A stretch of DNA of 64,000 nt from assembly GCF_040218225.1 (NCBI RefSeq), contig NZ_JAVJQO010000008.1, forward strand, positions 620,001 to 684,000, in the 5' to 3' direction. The notes under the pieces are model-generated. The model saw only the letters and a list, made by a program, of their open reading frames with translations. It did no database searches and was not told the DNA's origin. The position numbers and the translations under genes are program-made. Of the stretch, positions 27,483 through 35,893 are shown in pieces; positions within the stretch are counted from its first letter, which is position 1; each line of letters starts with the position of its first letter. Origin of the DNA: Gracilimonas sp. (lineage in GTDB: Bacteria; Bacteroidota; Rhodothermia; Balneolales; Balneolaceae).

Positions 27483-28517
27483 TTATCGTGCAGTAGAATC
27501 ACACTTTAGCTCATACTCCATTTTGTGTTGAGCTGGAGACTTGAATGACCCAAATAGCGCATTACTGAATGCATCACAAGCAACCGACTTATTGCCTAAT
27601 GTCTGGTGAGCATAACCTAACTCAAAGTAGATTTTTGCTTTATCGGTTTTACCACCACTTTCATGGTCTAAAGCAGTTGTGGCAAATTCAACAGCTTTCT
27701 CATAATTGCCGGCTTTGTTACTTGCTTCAGCAAGCCGGTAGTAAACATCCGCAGACTCATCATCATATTTAAGAGCTGTATTCAGTGTTTCCACAGCTGT
27801 TTGAATATCACCTGATTCCGATTGTCGTGTTCCAACGGCCAACAGTTCATCATGAGCAGCTTCTCTAGCTTTTTCAGCAATGTCAGTATTATCTGTGGCT
27901 TCAGCAGTTGTGATAGCCTGATCGTACCATTTCAGTAATTCATCAACATTTTGATCAATAATACCATCATCATCGGTATCATTTTGTTTCTTGATGATTT
28001 TCGCCTTGTGATAGTATGCTACAGCATAATTAGAATTCTCATTCAGTGCTTTATCTATTGCCTGTGCAGATTTTTCTAATTCATTATTAGAATAGAGTGT
28101 TACAGATTTTTGATATAAAAGAACAGGAATATTACGCTCTGCGATTGGTGTCACACGGGTATCATTATACTCTTCGCCCACCTGCACAACTTCCCGGAAA
28201 GCGCTAATCGTCGCATCCAGATCTTCTAAGCTTTTGCTCTTTTGGTACGCCTGATATTGAGCTCTAGCCTTATTGAAATAGGCAGCAGGAATCTGCTGTT
28301 CTACTCTGCCCACAATGTCTTCACCTTCCGGACCAAGTTGTCTTGCAATAGTTAGTGCCTGTGTGTAGGATGCAATAGCAGCTTCGAAATTACCAGATTT
28401 GGCTTCTTCATATCCTGCATTATAAGCCTTAACAGCATCTGTTTTAGTTTGAGCAAAAACTGTAGTTGCCATCAAAACTAAAACAATCGCTATTGAACTT
28501 CTTTTAAAAACCTTCAT
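27483..28517 (-). CDS. Secreted TPR-repeat protein
   Basis: A 344-residue protein with a Sec signal peptide (MKVFKRSSIAIV...VFAQ). It has about six TPR-like units, clearest at residues 27-60 (AYNAGYEEAKSGNFEAAI) and in the last 120 residues (SADVYYRLAEASNKAGNYE, KIYFELGYAHQTLGN). It is probably a periplasmic scaffold. The partner is unknown and the gene appears monocistronic with a clear terminator. Confidence 0.8.
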   Translation of the reverse strand: MKVFKRSSIAIVLVLMATTVFAQTKTDAVKAYNAGYEEAKSGNFEAAIASYTQALTIARQLGPEGEDIVGRVEQQIPAAYFNKARAQYQAYQKSKSLEDLDATISAFREVVQVGEEYNDTRVTPIAERNIPVLLYQKSVTLYSNNELEKSAQAIDKALNENSNYAVAYYHKAKIIKKQNDTDDDGIIDQNVDELLKWYDQAITTAEATDNTDIAEKAREAAHDELLAVGTRQSESGDIQTAVETLNTALKYDDESADVYYRLAEASNKAGNYEKAVEFATTALDHESGGKTDKAKIYFELGYAHQTLGNKSVACDAFSNALFGSFKSPAQHKMEYELKCDSTAR

Positions 28518-28647
28518 ATCTATTTTGTTTGTGATCGTTAGTTGCAGCGCCGAATTTAATAAAAAATGACGCTGAAATTAAAATTATAACTGCCTTTCTA
28601 ATGAAATAGTATTAATAAAACTCAACAAAGCGCTTTCATGTTCCCAA

Positions 28648-29349
28648 TTAAAAGTAAAAGTTTGGCATAGGCTCTTTTTGGCTGTAAAAATCACAGATTA
28701 TTTCAACAGCTTCATCTGTTGAATCTGTTACATGAAAAAGATCTGTGTCATTATCAGAAATAGTGCCCCACTCTTTCATCGTATTTTCCATCCAATCTAT
28801 CAAGCCCGACCAGTATTCACTCCCAAAAAGAACAATAGGTATTTGATCAATTTTACGAGTTTGAATAAGTGTAAGACTTTCAAATAATTCATCGAGTGTG
28901 CCAAAACCACCAGGGAATACAATAAAACCCTGGGCATATTTCACGAACATCACCTTTCGTACAAAAAAGTAATTAAAATTTATGCTAAAGGCCGGGTCAA
29001 CATGTTGATTAATTCCTTGCTCAAAGGGTAAACTAATTCCCAGCCCTACCGACTTACCCTTTCCAACCTCAGCTCCTTTATTGGCAGCCTCCATGATTCC
29101 CGGGCCTCCGCCGGTAATAACACCAAATCCTTTTCTGGTAATTTTATCAGCTGTTTCAACGGCTAATTTGTAATATTCGTCTTCCGGTTTGGTTCGGGCT
29201 GAACCAAAAATGGAAATGCAAGGCCCAATCTGAAAAAGCTTATCATATCCTTCAACAAGCTCTCCCATAATTTTAAATACACTCCAAATGTCACGGTCAT
29301 AACCATTAGACTGGCTTCTGTTTCGAAATTCTCTTTGTTCTTCACTCAT
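28648..29349 (-). CDS. LOG family protein (putative nucleotide 5'-monophosphate phosphoribohydrolase)
   Basis: A 233-residue Rossmann-fold protein. The two LOG signatures are present: GGGPGIMEAANKGA near residue 85, and PGGFGTLDE near 145. LOG enzymes split the ribose-phosphate from cytokinin-type or purine nucleoside monophosphates. The variant Phe in PGGFGT is common in bacterial members. It lies 11 bases after DUF5683, so it may be the last gene of the parA-parB-DUF5683 transcript. Confidence 0.9.
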   Translation of the reverse strand: MSEEQREFRNRSQSNGYDRDIWSVFKIMGELVEGYDKLFQIGPCISIFGSARTKPEDEYYKLAVETADKITRKGFGVITGGGPGIMEAANKGAEVGKGKSVGLGISLPFEQGINQHVDPAFSINFNYFFVRKVMFVKYAQGFIVFPGGFGTLDELFESLTLIQTRKIDQIPIVLFGSEYWSGLIDWMENTMKEWGTISDNDTDLFHVTDSTDEAVEIICDFYSQKEPMPNFYF

Positions 29350-29360
29350 AAATAAATCAA

Positions 29361-30014
29361 CTAAAAATTAAGGGACAATGAAATAGAAGGAACCGGTTCA
29401 GCATTCCCAATAGCCAAAACCCCGGGTCTAACTTTTGCATTCATCGACAAATCATCAGACACATCAAATGGCCGAAGGTGTGCAAAAACATATGCATCTA
29501 TTGCGTTAAGTGCATACGACAATCCAATAAATACATATACCAAATCACGCCGATTTCGATAAAAGTTTCGGGTTTCCCTGAGCGAATTAAGATTCGCATT
29601 TTCAGGTATATACCCAGGTGTTGGCCCAAACCTGTTGTCATCCGGCGTATCAGGATTCAAGTTATAGAAAGCGGCCCGGTAATCATGATAATTTTTATGC
29701 AAATAAATGCTGTAATAAGTCAGACCTCCTAACAATCCATACACAATGGGTACTTTCCATGCCTGCTTGTTCGTCACTTGTCCCCAACCCGGTATGATTA
29801 GTGATCTCCTTAGAACCATTTTAGGTTCAGGATAAACTTTCTTTTCAGAAGCTGAATCTGCTAAAGCCTGTTTCAGGGAATAGTTTTGAGGAACAAATTT
29901 TTGATAGGAACTAAAGTTTTGAGAAAATCCCTGTTCGCAAAGAATCAATCCCAAAAAAAGAATAAGACTAATCGATCGAGTCAAAAATTCCCAATATTCG
30001 TTCAAGGTCGTCAT
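29361..30014 (-). CDS. DUF5683 domain protein
   Basis: About 217 residues from the ATG at 30014 (MTTLNEYWEF). A hydrophobic stretch ending in GFSQ looks like a signal peptide after a longer polar lead, so a later start is possible. The DUF5683 part includes MVLRRSLIIPGWGQVTNKQAWKVP, followed by a membrane-like segment and a second one (LVYVFIGLSYALNAIDAYV). Function is unknown; in Bacteroidota this family is typically encoded next to parA/parB, as here. The start lies inside the end of parB, an overlap of 47 bases. Confidence 0.8.
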   Translation of the reverse strand: MTTLNEYWEFLTRSISLILFLGLILCEQGFSQNFSSYQKFVPQNYSLKQALADSASEKKVYPEPKMVLRRSLIIPGWGQVTNKQAWKVPIVYGLLGGLTYYSIYLHKNYHDYRAAFYNLNPDTPDDNRFGPTPGYIPENANLNSLRETRNFYRNRRDLVYVFIGLSYALNAIDAYVFAHLRPFDVSDDLSMNAKVRPGVLAIGNAEPVPSISLSLNF

Positions 30015-30888
30015 CGGAATAATATTCAATCCTGATTTCTCCTCCTTCCTTCTTGGGTTGTACATTTACTTTTGTACTAAATGTACGACGCAAACGGGCG
30101 GAAATTTCATCATAAAAAGGATTTGACGCCTCTTTCTTTGATGCAGATTTCTTTTTTGCCTTCGAAGAGCTCATGACGTCACGAACTGCTTCTTCAATCT
30201 GGCGAACCGATAATCCTTTATCGATAACTTTCTTGAGGATCTTCTGCTGAACATCTTCATCTTCGATAGTAATTAAGGCACGCGCATGTCCCATCGAAAT
30301 CTGATTCGACTTTAAAGCAGATTGAATGAAATCAGGCAGGTTCAGGAGACGTAGCATATTGGTTACAGTTGTCCTGTTTTTACCTACCCGCTCAGCTACT
30401 TCAGCCTGGGTATAATCAAATTCTTCAAGCAGTCGTTTATAACCCAAAGCCACTTCCAACGGATTTAGTTCTTCCCGCTGGATGTTTTCGATCAATGCGA
30501 AAGCCATACTTTGCTCGTCGTCAGCTTCACGAATGAAAGCGGGTATTTCCTTCAGCCCGGCTAATTTTGCAGCTCTTAAGCGCCGCTCCCCACTAATAAG
30601 CTCAAACCGCTTTTCACCAATATACCGAACCGTAATTGGCTGAATTAAACCATGCTTTTTGATGGAAGCGCCAAGTTCATCCAATTTCTCTTCATCAAAC
30701 TCTTTTCGGGGCTGATGCGGGTTTTTCCGGATATGATCAACCGGAACAAACAACACGATATTAACGCGGTCTTCCGGATTTACGATACTTTTTTCAACAC
30801 CTTCTTTCTTCTCCGCTTCTTTGCCCTCTTCCTGATATTCAGGAAAAAAAGCGCCTAATCCACGGCCTAGTACTTTTTTAGTAGCCAT
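29968..30888 (-). CDS. parB: Chromosome partitioning protein ParB
   Basis: Binds parS sites and slides as a CTP-dependent clamp to segregate the chromosome. It is 306 residues. The N-terminal ParB/CTPase domain shows NPHQPRKEFDEEKL, GLIQPITVR and the GERRLRAAKLAG box. The central helix-turn-helix is TQAEVAERVGKNRTTVTN. The C-terminal 60 residues form the dimerisation region. It follows parA after 16 bases. No parS-like palindrome was found in this window. Confidence 0.96.
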   Translation of the reverse strand: MATKKVLGRGLGAFFPEYQEEGKEAEKKEGVEKSIVNPEDRVNIVLFVPVDHIRKNPHQPRKEFDEEKLDELGASIKKHGLIQPITVRYIGEKRFELISGERRLRAAKLAGLKEIPAFIREADDEQSMAFALIENIQREELNPLEVALGYKRLLEEFDYTQAEVAERVGKNRTTVTNMLRLLNLPDFIQSALKSNQISMGHARALITIEDEDVQQKILKKVIDKGLSVRQIEEAVRDVMSSSKAKKKSASKKEASNPFYDEISARLRRTFSTKVNVQPKKEGGEIRIEYYSDDDLERILGIFDSID

Positions 30889-30904
30889 AATCTAAATTTC
30901 TGTC

Positions 30905-31702
30905 TTAATCAGTAAGAACCGGGCTGTTCTTAAATAGTTTTTTATTTCTCTTGATGATTTCCCGGGCCAACGCCAGATAATTTTTTGCACCAACACTGGT
31001 AGAATCATAGAGAAGAGCTGGCTTGCCAAAACTTGGAGCCTCAGCCAAACGAATATTTCTGGCGATTACGGCTTTGAAAACCCGATCGTCAAAATAACGT
31101 TTCACCTCATCTGCGACCTGATTCGATAGCCTTGTACGGGTGTCATACATCGTGAGCAGTACACCCTCAATATCCAAATCAGGATTTAAATGCTGGCGTA
31201 CAATTTTAATGGTATTTAAAAGCTGTCCTAATCCTTCTAAGGCAAAATATTCACACTGAACGGGAATTACGATAGAATTTGATGCGGTTAGAGCATTGAT
31301 TGTTAAAAGCCCTAATGAAGGGGGACAATCAATAATGACGAAATCATATTTATCCCTCACACTTTCAATAGCTTTCTTGAGAATTCTCTCACGCTCTTCA
31401 CGATCAATCATTTCAATTTCAGCGCCGACCAAATTTATATGAGAGGGCACTAAATCCAGGAAGTCCAATTCTGTCTGGCGAATCGTATCTTCTATATCAG
31501 TGCTGCCAATCATTATTTCATACACCGAATTGGTCACTGTCTTGGTATCTATGCCAAGACCACTGGTGGTATTACTCTGCGGATCAATATCGATAACCAG
31601 CGTTGGATGCTCAACAGCAGCCAAACTCGCAGCTAAATTAATTGCCGTGGTTGTTTTTCCTACTCCACCTTTCTGATTGGCAATTGAAATGACTTTTCCC
31701 AT
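30905..31702 (-). CDS. parA: Chromosome partitioning ATPase ParA/Soj
   Basis: A DNA-binding Walker ATPase that moves ParB-origin complexes. It has 265 residues, with the deviant Walker A motif KGGVGKTT at residues 10-17, an IDIDPQ motif, and the Walker B segment [12 protein letters not shown]. It is first in the parA-parB-DUF5683-LOG cluster on the minus strand. Confidence 0.97.
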   Translation of the reverse strand: MGKVISIANQKGGVGKTTTAINLAASLAAVEHPTLVIDIDPQSNTTSGLGIDTKTVTNSVYEIMIGSTDIEDTIRQTELDFLDLVPSHINLVGAEIEMIDREERERILKKAIESVRDKYDFVIIDCPPSLGLLTINALTASNSIVIPVQCEYFALEGLGQLLNTIKIVRQHLNPDLDIEGVLLTMYDTRTRLSNQVADEVKRYFDDRVFKAVIARNIRLAEAPSFGKPALLYDSTSVGAKNYLALAREIIKRNKKLFKNSPVLTD

Positions 31703-31809
31703 TAAAAACCTGCTTTATGCTTGATATACTTTATTGACAAAAACTAATATAAAGCGAGGTGCACTGCTATACAAAAATACTTATTCACATATTAAGGGAA
31801 AGTTTTCCA

Positions 31810-31840
31810 CATTAAAAAGGCAACCTGTTGGCTGCCTTAT
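31810..31840 (-). terminator. Intrinsic terminator after the sigma/regulator pair
   Basis: On the minus strand AAGGCAGCC pairs with GGTTGCCTT (one G-U pair, loop AACA) and leads into TTTTTAAT. It starts 3 bases after the stop at 31843. Confidence 0.85.
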
Positions 31841-31842
31841 AC

Positions 31843-32391
31843 TTAATTGGATGAACCGGTCAGCAAAATTCCGTTGCCACCAGTAGAATTTGCATTCGGA
31901 TCGTTAACCAACTCCAGCTTTTCATAGCTTTTATCTAAATCACTTTTTAGAGCTGCTGACTGATTAATGGGCTGATCACCGGAAAAACGAAGGATTTCAT
32001 TCCGATCTACCCACGGTTCAATGGTTTTTGAGTTGGAAGACACTGAAGGTGTGATTTCAGAACCATCCGTATAAAAATAATATCCACCGCCGGTGAATGC
32101 GGCCAATAAGATAGCCGCAGCAATTCCTCTTTTGACGAAGAAAGTAATGTTTTTAGATTTTTTTAGGGTATCAGATTGTAGCTGTTTTGCGTCATTCGTT
32201 ATTTTTTGAGTTAGTTGTTCGGGAGGTGTTTTTTTAGGAAGGCCCGAGAGCCTTCGTCTAGTGGCTCTCAGACTTTCGACTTCGATTAACAGATCTTCAT
32301 CTTCCCGCATTAATTTTTCAAACTCCATTTCCTCTGAAGGATCCATTTCCTTCATCAGATAACGAATAGCTTTATTTTCATCCGTGTGCAT
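31843..32391 (-). CDS. Putative membrane-anchored anti-sigma-like regulator
   Basis: A 182-residue protein from the ATG at 32391 (MHTDENKAIRYLMKEMD). The first 60 residues are charged and helical, like the sigma-binding part of anti-sigma factors ('L...e...FE..m'), but no zinc-binding HxxxCxxC is present. One transmembrane helix follows (about 82-106), then a short periplasmic tail ending in a Gly/Asn-rich stretch. The gene overlaps the end of the ECF sigma gene by 14 bases, so their amounts are linked. The anti-sigma role is inferred from position and topology. Confidence 0.65.
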   Translation of the reverse strand: MHTDENKAIRYLMKEMDPSEEMEFEKLMREDEDLLIEVESLRATRRRLSGLPKKTPPEQLTQKITNDAKQLQSDTLKKSKNITFFVKRGIAAAILLAAFTGGGYYFYTDGSEITPSVSSNSKTIEPWVDRNEILRFSGDQPINQSAALKSDLDKSYEKLELVNDPNANSTGGNGILLTGSSN

Positions 32392-33019
32392 GTTTTTGCT
32401 CTTCTTCTCGTTCTTCTTCAAAATATTTTCGAAGGTTTATGAGCGCGTATCGCATACGACCTAATGCCGTATTTATGGATACATCGGTAAGTTCTGCAAT
32501 TTCCTTAAATGGCATTTCATAATAGTGCCGTAAAAGAACTACCGAACGTTGCTCTTCAGGAAGTTTAGCAATGTGTCTCATCAGACTTGCCCGGGTCTCA
32601 GTTTCAACCAATTGCTCATCTGCGTCCACAACACTTTCATCTTCCATCCGATCAAAATAATCGGTGTTAGAGTCCTCGTCGCTCCATCCACTAACGTCGA
32701 TATAACGCTTTTGTTTTCTTAGATAATCAATCGTTGCATTATGTGCAATACGCATCACCCAGGCAATCCATTTACCTTGTTCATTGTAGGTGTCATCCAT
32801 TTTGGTGATGACTTTGGTGAAGGTAGTTTGAAACAGATCATTAGCGATTTCGGGATTCATCACCATGCTGTAGATATAGGAATAAATCTTCTGCTGATGC
32901 CGGTTCATCAGTTCATTAAAAGCCGACTCATCTGCGCTGTTTCGAAATTTCTTTACGAGCTCTCTGTCCTTTAAACTTTTGTAGTTAGTTTTCTCAACGT
33001 GTCTGTTAATTAATTTCAT
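32378..33019 (-). CDS. ECF-type RNA polymerase sigma factor
   Basis: A 213-residue sigma-70 family protein of the ECF class. Region 2 is FNELMNRHQQKIYSYIYSMV through MRIAHNATIDYLRKQ, and region 4 is LPEEQRSVVLLRHYYEMPFKEIAELTDVS. Between them an acidic linker (residues about 110-140) is longer than usual. It overlaps the membrane regulator gene downstream. The signal it answers is not shown by the sequence. Confidence 0.92.
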   Translation of the reverse strand: MKLINRHVEKTNYKSLKDRELVKKFRNSADESAFNELMNRHQQKIYSYIYSMVMNPEIANDLFQTTFTKVITKMDDTYNEQGKWIAWVMRIAHNATIDYLRKQKRYIDVSGWSDEDSNTDYFDRMEDESVVDADEQLVETETRASLMRHIAKLPEEQRSVVLLRHYYEMPFKEIAELTDVSINTALGRMRYALINLRKYFEEEREEEQKHAHG

Positions 33020-33222
33020 AATAAGTCACCCTGTTTTTTGGGTTATGCCCTCAGCAGATAAACTGAAACTCTGACCTTTTGTTTCAATAACCATCTGATG
33101 CAAAAGAGCGTTTCGTACCAAAGACTAATTCTTTGATTCTGTGCCTATTTTAATATGCCAAGCACGGTATTCATATAACATGTTGATGTTACTCAAAGCT
33201 CACATTACAGGTGTGAGACGAA

Positions 33223-35064
33223 TCACTCGTGGAAATAGTTGTACACTTTTTCTCCTAACACCTTACCAAGGTTAAACTGTAATTCTTCTTTTTTGGCCTT
33301 TCTGATTTTTTTTACTGAACCAAACTCTATAAGTAGTTTTTGTGCCGTCTTCTCTCCTACACCATCTATGTCTAAAAGTTCTGTTTTAACCGTTCGTTTG
33401 CTTCTTTTTTTGCGGTGAAAAGTAATTGCAAATCGGTGGGCTTCATCTCTGGCTTGCTGTAATAATTTCAGCGCGGATGATTTTTTTGGAATCATAATTG
33501 GGTCAGACATGCCGGGCAGAAATACTTCTTCCAATCTCTTTGCCAGACCTATAATTTCACATTCTCCGAAGAAATCAATTTCCTTTAGAGCTTCTACCGC
33601 CGAACTAAGCTGCCCCTTTCCTCCATCCACAATAATCAGATCAGGTATCTGCTGCCCTTCTTTTTGAACCCGGGAATAGCGCCGGATCAGAATCTCTTTC
33701 ATGGATGCGAAATCGTCCGGGCCTTCCACTGTTTTTATATTGAACCGCTTGTATTCGCTCTTGCGAGGTTTCGCATCTACAAAACATACCATGGAGGCAA
33801 CCGGATCTGTACCCTGCAGGTTTGAGTTGTCAAAACACTCAATTCTGCGGGGCAACCGGTCTAATTTCAAATGTTCTTTCAGCTCTTTCACAGCGTGGGG
33901 AATCCGGTTACGCTCCGCTTTCTCTTTTTCCAATGCCCGCTCATTCAGGTGAAGCTTGGCATTTGCAAGTGCCATTTTAATCAACTGTTTTTTCTCTCCG
34001 ATCTGAGGCACATGTACAGGAACAATCTTTCCTCTCTCCTGATGCAGATACTGTTCAAGTGGTTCCACATCTTCCATGTCATGGCTCAGGTAAACCTCAT
34101 CCGGAATGGCTGCGGTGTATTGCCCGGTATAATAATCTTCCACAAAGGATTGCAGCATTTCTCCTTTATTTAACCCCTCGATATTTTTCAGGAACCGGTG
34201 AAACTTCCCAATCATTTTCCCTTCACGGATCTTAAACAAAACTCCGCAGGCTTCTCCGATTTCTTCATTCTTTCCAATAGCAAAAACATCGCGGTCCACT
34301 TTTTTGGAGACCACCATTTTCATCTTCTGACTGTAGCGTTTTACAGCTTCAAGACTATCACGGAGCTGGGCGGCTTGCTCAAACTCCAGAGCATCCGAAG
34401 CGATCTGCATTTCATCTTTCAGTTCCCTGATCAGCTGATCGGTTTGTCCGTTCAGCATTCGGTCTACTTTTTGAATGGTGGCCTGGTAAACTTCATCGTC
34501 CCAATCGCCTGAACAGTTTTGCAGATAATCATCGAAACAGGAGTGCCACTTTGGTACGCCTTTGGTCTTGTCGATATTTTTTTGAGAAACTGCACAGGTA
34601 CAAAGGCCAAATGCTTTCCGGATGGTCTCCAGCATTCGCTTCATAGCCCCAACACTGTCATAGGGACCGTAATATTTACTTCCATCCTTTACCACGGTCC
34701 GGGTTGGATAAACCCGCGGTTTGGCTTGGTTAGTGATACAGATGTAGGGATAGGACTTGTCATCCCGATACATAATATTGTACCGGGGCTGGTATTGTTT
34801 GATCAGGTTATTTTCGAGAATCAGCGCCTCTGCTTCAGAATCAGTAACTACAACCTCGATGTCATCAATTTTTGATACCATCGTTTTGATACGGCCATCT
34901 TGTGGACGGGAATCCTGAAAGTAAGACCGAACCCGGTTTCGAAGTTTCTTGGCCTTACCTACATATAGTTCAGTTCCGGAAGAATCCCGGTAGATATAAA
35001 CCCCAGGTGAGGTGGGTAGATTGGCGACTTTTTCAGAGAGTTGTACTTGTCCTTCGTTGCTCAT
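33223..35064 (-). CDS. uvrC: Excinuclease ABC subunit C
   Basis: Makes both incisions around DNA lesions in nucleotide excision repair with UvrA and UvrB. It is 613 residues. The N-terminal GIY-YIG nuclease domain has GVYIYRDSSG and ELYVGKAKKLRNRV. A UVR motif lies near 205-240, the RNase H-like nuclease domain includes RIECFDNSNLQGT and DLIIVDGGKGQLS, and the C-terminal helix-hairpin-helix pair is DIDGVGEKTAQKLL. All expected domains are present. Confidence 0.97.
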   Translation of the reverse strand: MSNEGQVQLSEKVANLPTSPGVYIYRDSSGTELYVGKAKKLRNRVRSYFQDSRPQDGRIKTMVSKIDDIEVVVTDSEAEALILENNLIKQYQPRYNIMYRDDKSYPYICITNQAKPRVYPTRTVVKDGSKYYGPYDSVGAMKRMLETIRKAFGLCTCAVSQKNIDKTKGVPKWHSCFDDYLQNCSGDWDDEVYQATIQKVDRMLNGQTDQLIRELKDEMQIASDALEFEQAAQLRDSLEAVKRYSQKMKMVVSKKVDRDVFAIGKNEEIGEACGVLFKIREGKMIGKFHRFLKNIEGLNKGEMLQSFVEDYYTGQYTAAIPDEVYLSHDMEDVEPLEQYLHQERGKIVPVHVPQIGEKKQLIKMALANAKLHLNERALEKEKAERNRIPHAVKELKEHLKLDRLPRRIECFDNSNLQGTDPVASMVCFVDAKPRKSEYKRFNIKTVEGPDDFASMKEILIRRYSRVQKEGQQIPDLIIVDGGKGQLSSAVEALKEIDFFGECEIIGLAKRLEEVFLPGMSDPIMIPKKSSALKLLQQARDEAHRFAITFHRKKRSKRTVKTELLDIDGVGEKTAQKLLIEFGSVKKIRKAKKEELQFNLGKVLGEKVYNYFHE

Positions 35065-35184
35065 GGAACAAAGATAATAGATTTAAACACAGATTTATAG
35101 AGCCATGGCTTTTCAAATATTTTTAAGAGGATTTATTTCAATGTACCTTTACATCAATCTTATTTTAATTCAATTTTCTTCTTC

Positions 35185-35883
35185 TTGAATACTAAATTCA
35201 CCAAGACAAAGCCCAACATCCCAATCATTTTTGAAGACAATCACCTGCTGGTGATTGATAAACCGGCCGGTGTTCTTTCCCAGGAAGACCATACCGGTGA
35301 TCCTGATGTATTGAATCTTTGTAAGGAGTACATCAAGAAAGAGTACAACAAGCCTGGAAATGTATACCTGGGTTTGGTACATAGGCTTGACCGCCCTGTA
35401 AGTGGGGTGATGGTTCTTGCCAAAACATCCAAAGCGGCTTCCCGCCTCTCTTATCAAATCAGAAAGCGGACCATGAAGAAAACTTATTGGGCACTGGTTC
35501 ATGGGATGGCTCCGGTTTACGGGGAACATGTGCACTTTTTAGACAAAGATAACCGAACTAACACCGTCAAAGCCTATTCAAAGCCAAAAGGAAAGGCAAA
35601 AGAGTCGCGCCTGAAATTCATCACCATCAAACAAAATGCTAATTTCAGCGTGGTGGAAGTAGATTTGATCACTGGCCGGCCTCATCAGATCAGGGTACAG
35701 TTTGCGAAAGAAGGCACCCCGCTTTGGGGTGATCATAAATATGGAAATCCTGAGGAAAGTCAGGGTAAAGATATCGCGCTTCGTGCTGTAAAGCTGGAGC
35801 TGGAGCATCCAACCCTAAAAGAAATCATGACCTTCAAAGCTCCAAAACCCACAGGACAACCCTGGAATAAGTTTGAATACTAG
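35185..35883 (+). CDS. RluA-family RNA pseudouridine synthase
   Basis: A 232-residue enzyme that isomerises uridine to pseudouridine in rRNA or tRNA. The catalytic Asp is in LVHRLDRPVSGVMV near residue 75, and GRPHQIRVQFA lies near 165. The S4 domain is absent, as in the short RluA/RluC relatives. No in-frame ATG precedes the conserved core, so TTG at 35185 is the likely start. It is convergent with the histidine kinase gene, with only 10 bases between stops. Confidence 0.88.
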   Translation: MNTKFTKTKPNIPIIFEDNHLLVIDKPAGVLSQEDHTGDPDVLNLCKEYIKKEYNKPGNVYLGLVHRLDRPVSGVMVLAKTSKAASRLSYQIRKRTMKKTYWALVHGMAPVYGEHVHFLDKDNRTNTVKAYSKPKGKAKESRLKFITIKQNANFSVVEVDLITGRPHQIRVQFAKEGTPLWGDHKYGNPEESQGKDIALRAVKLELEHPTLKEIMTFKAPKPTGQPWNKFEY

Positions 35884-35893
35884 GTTCCTGATT

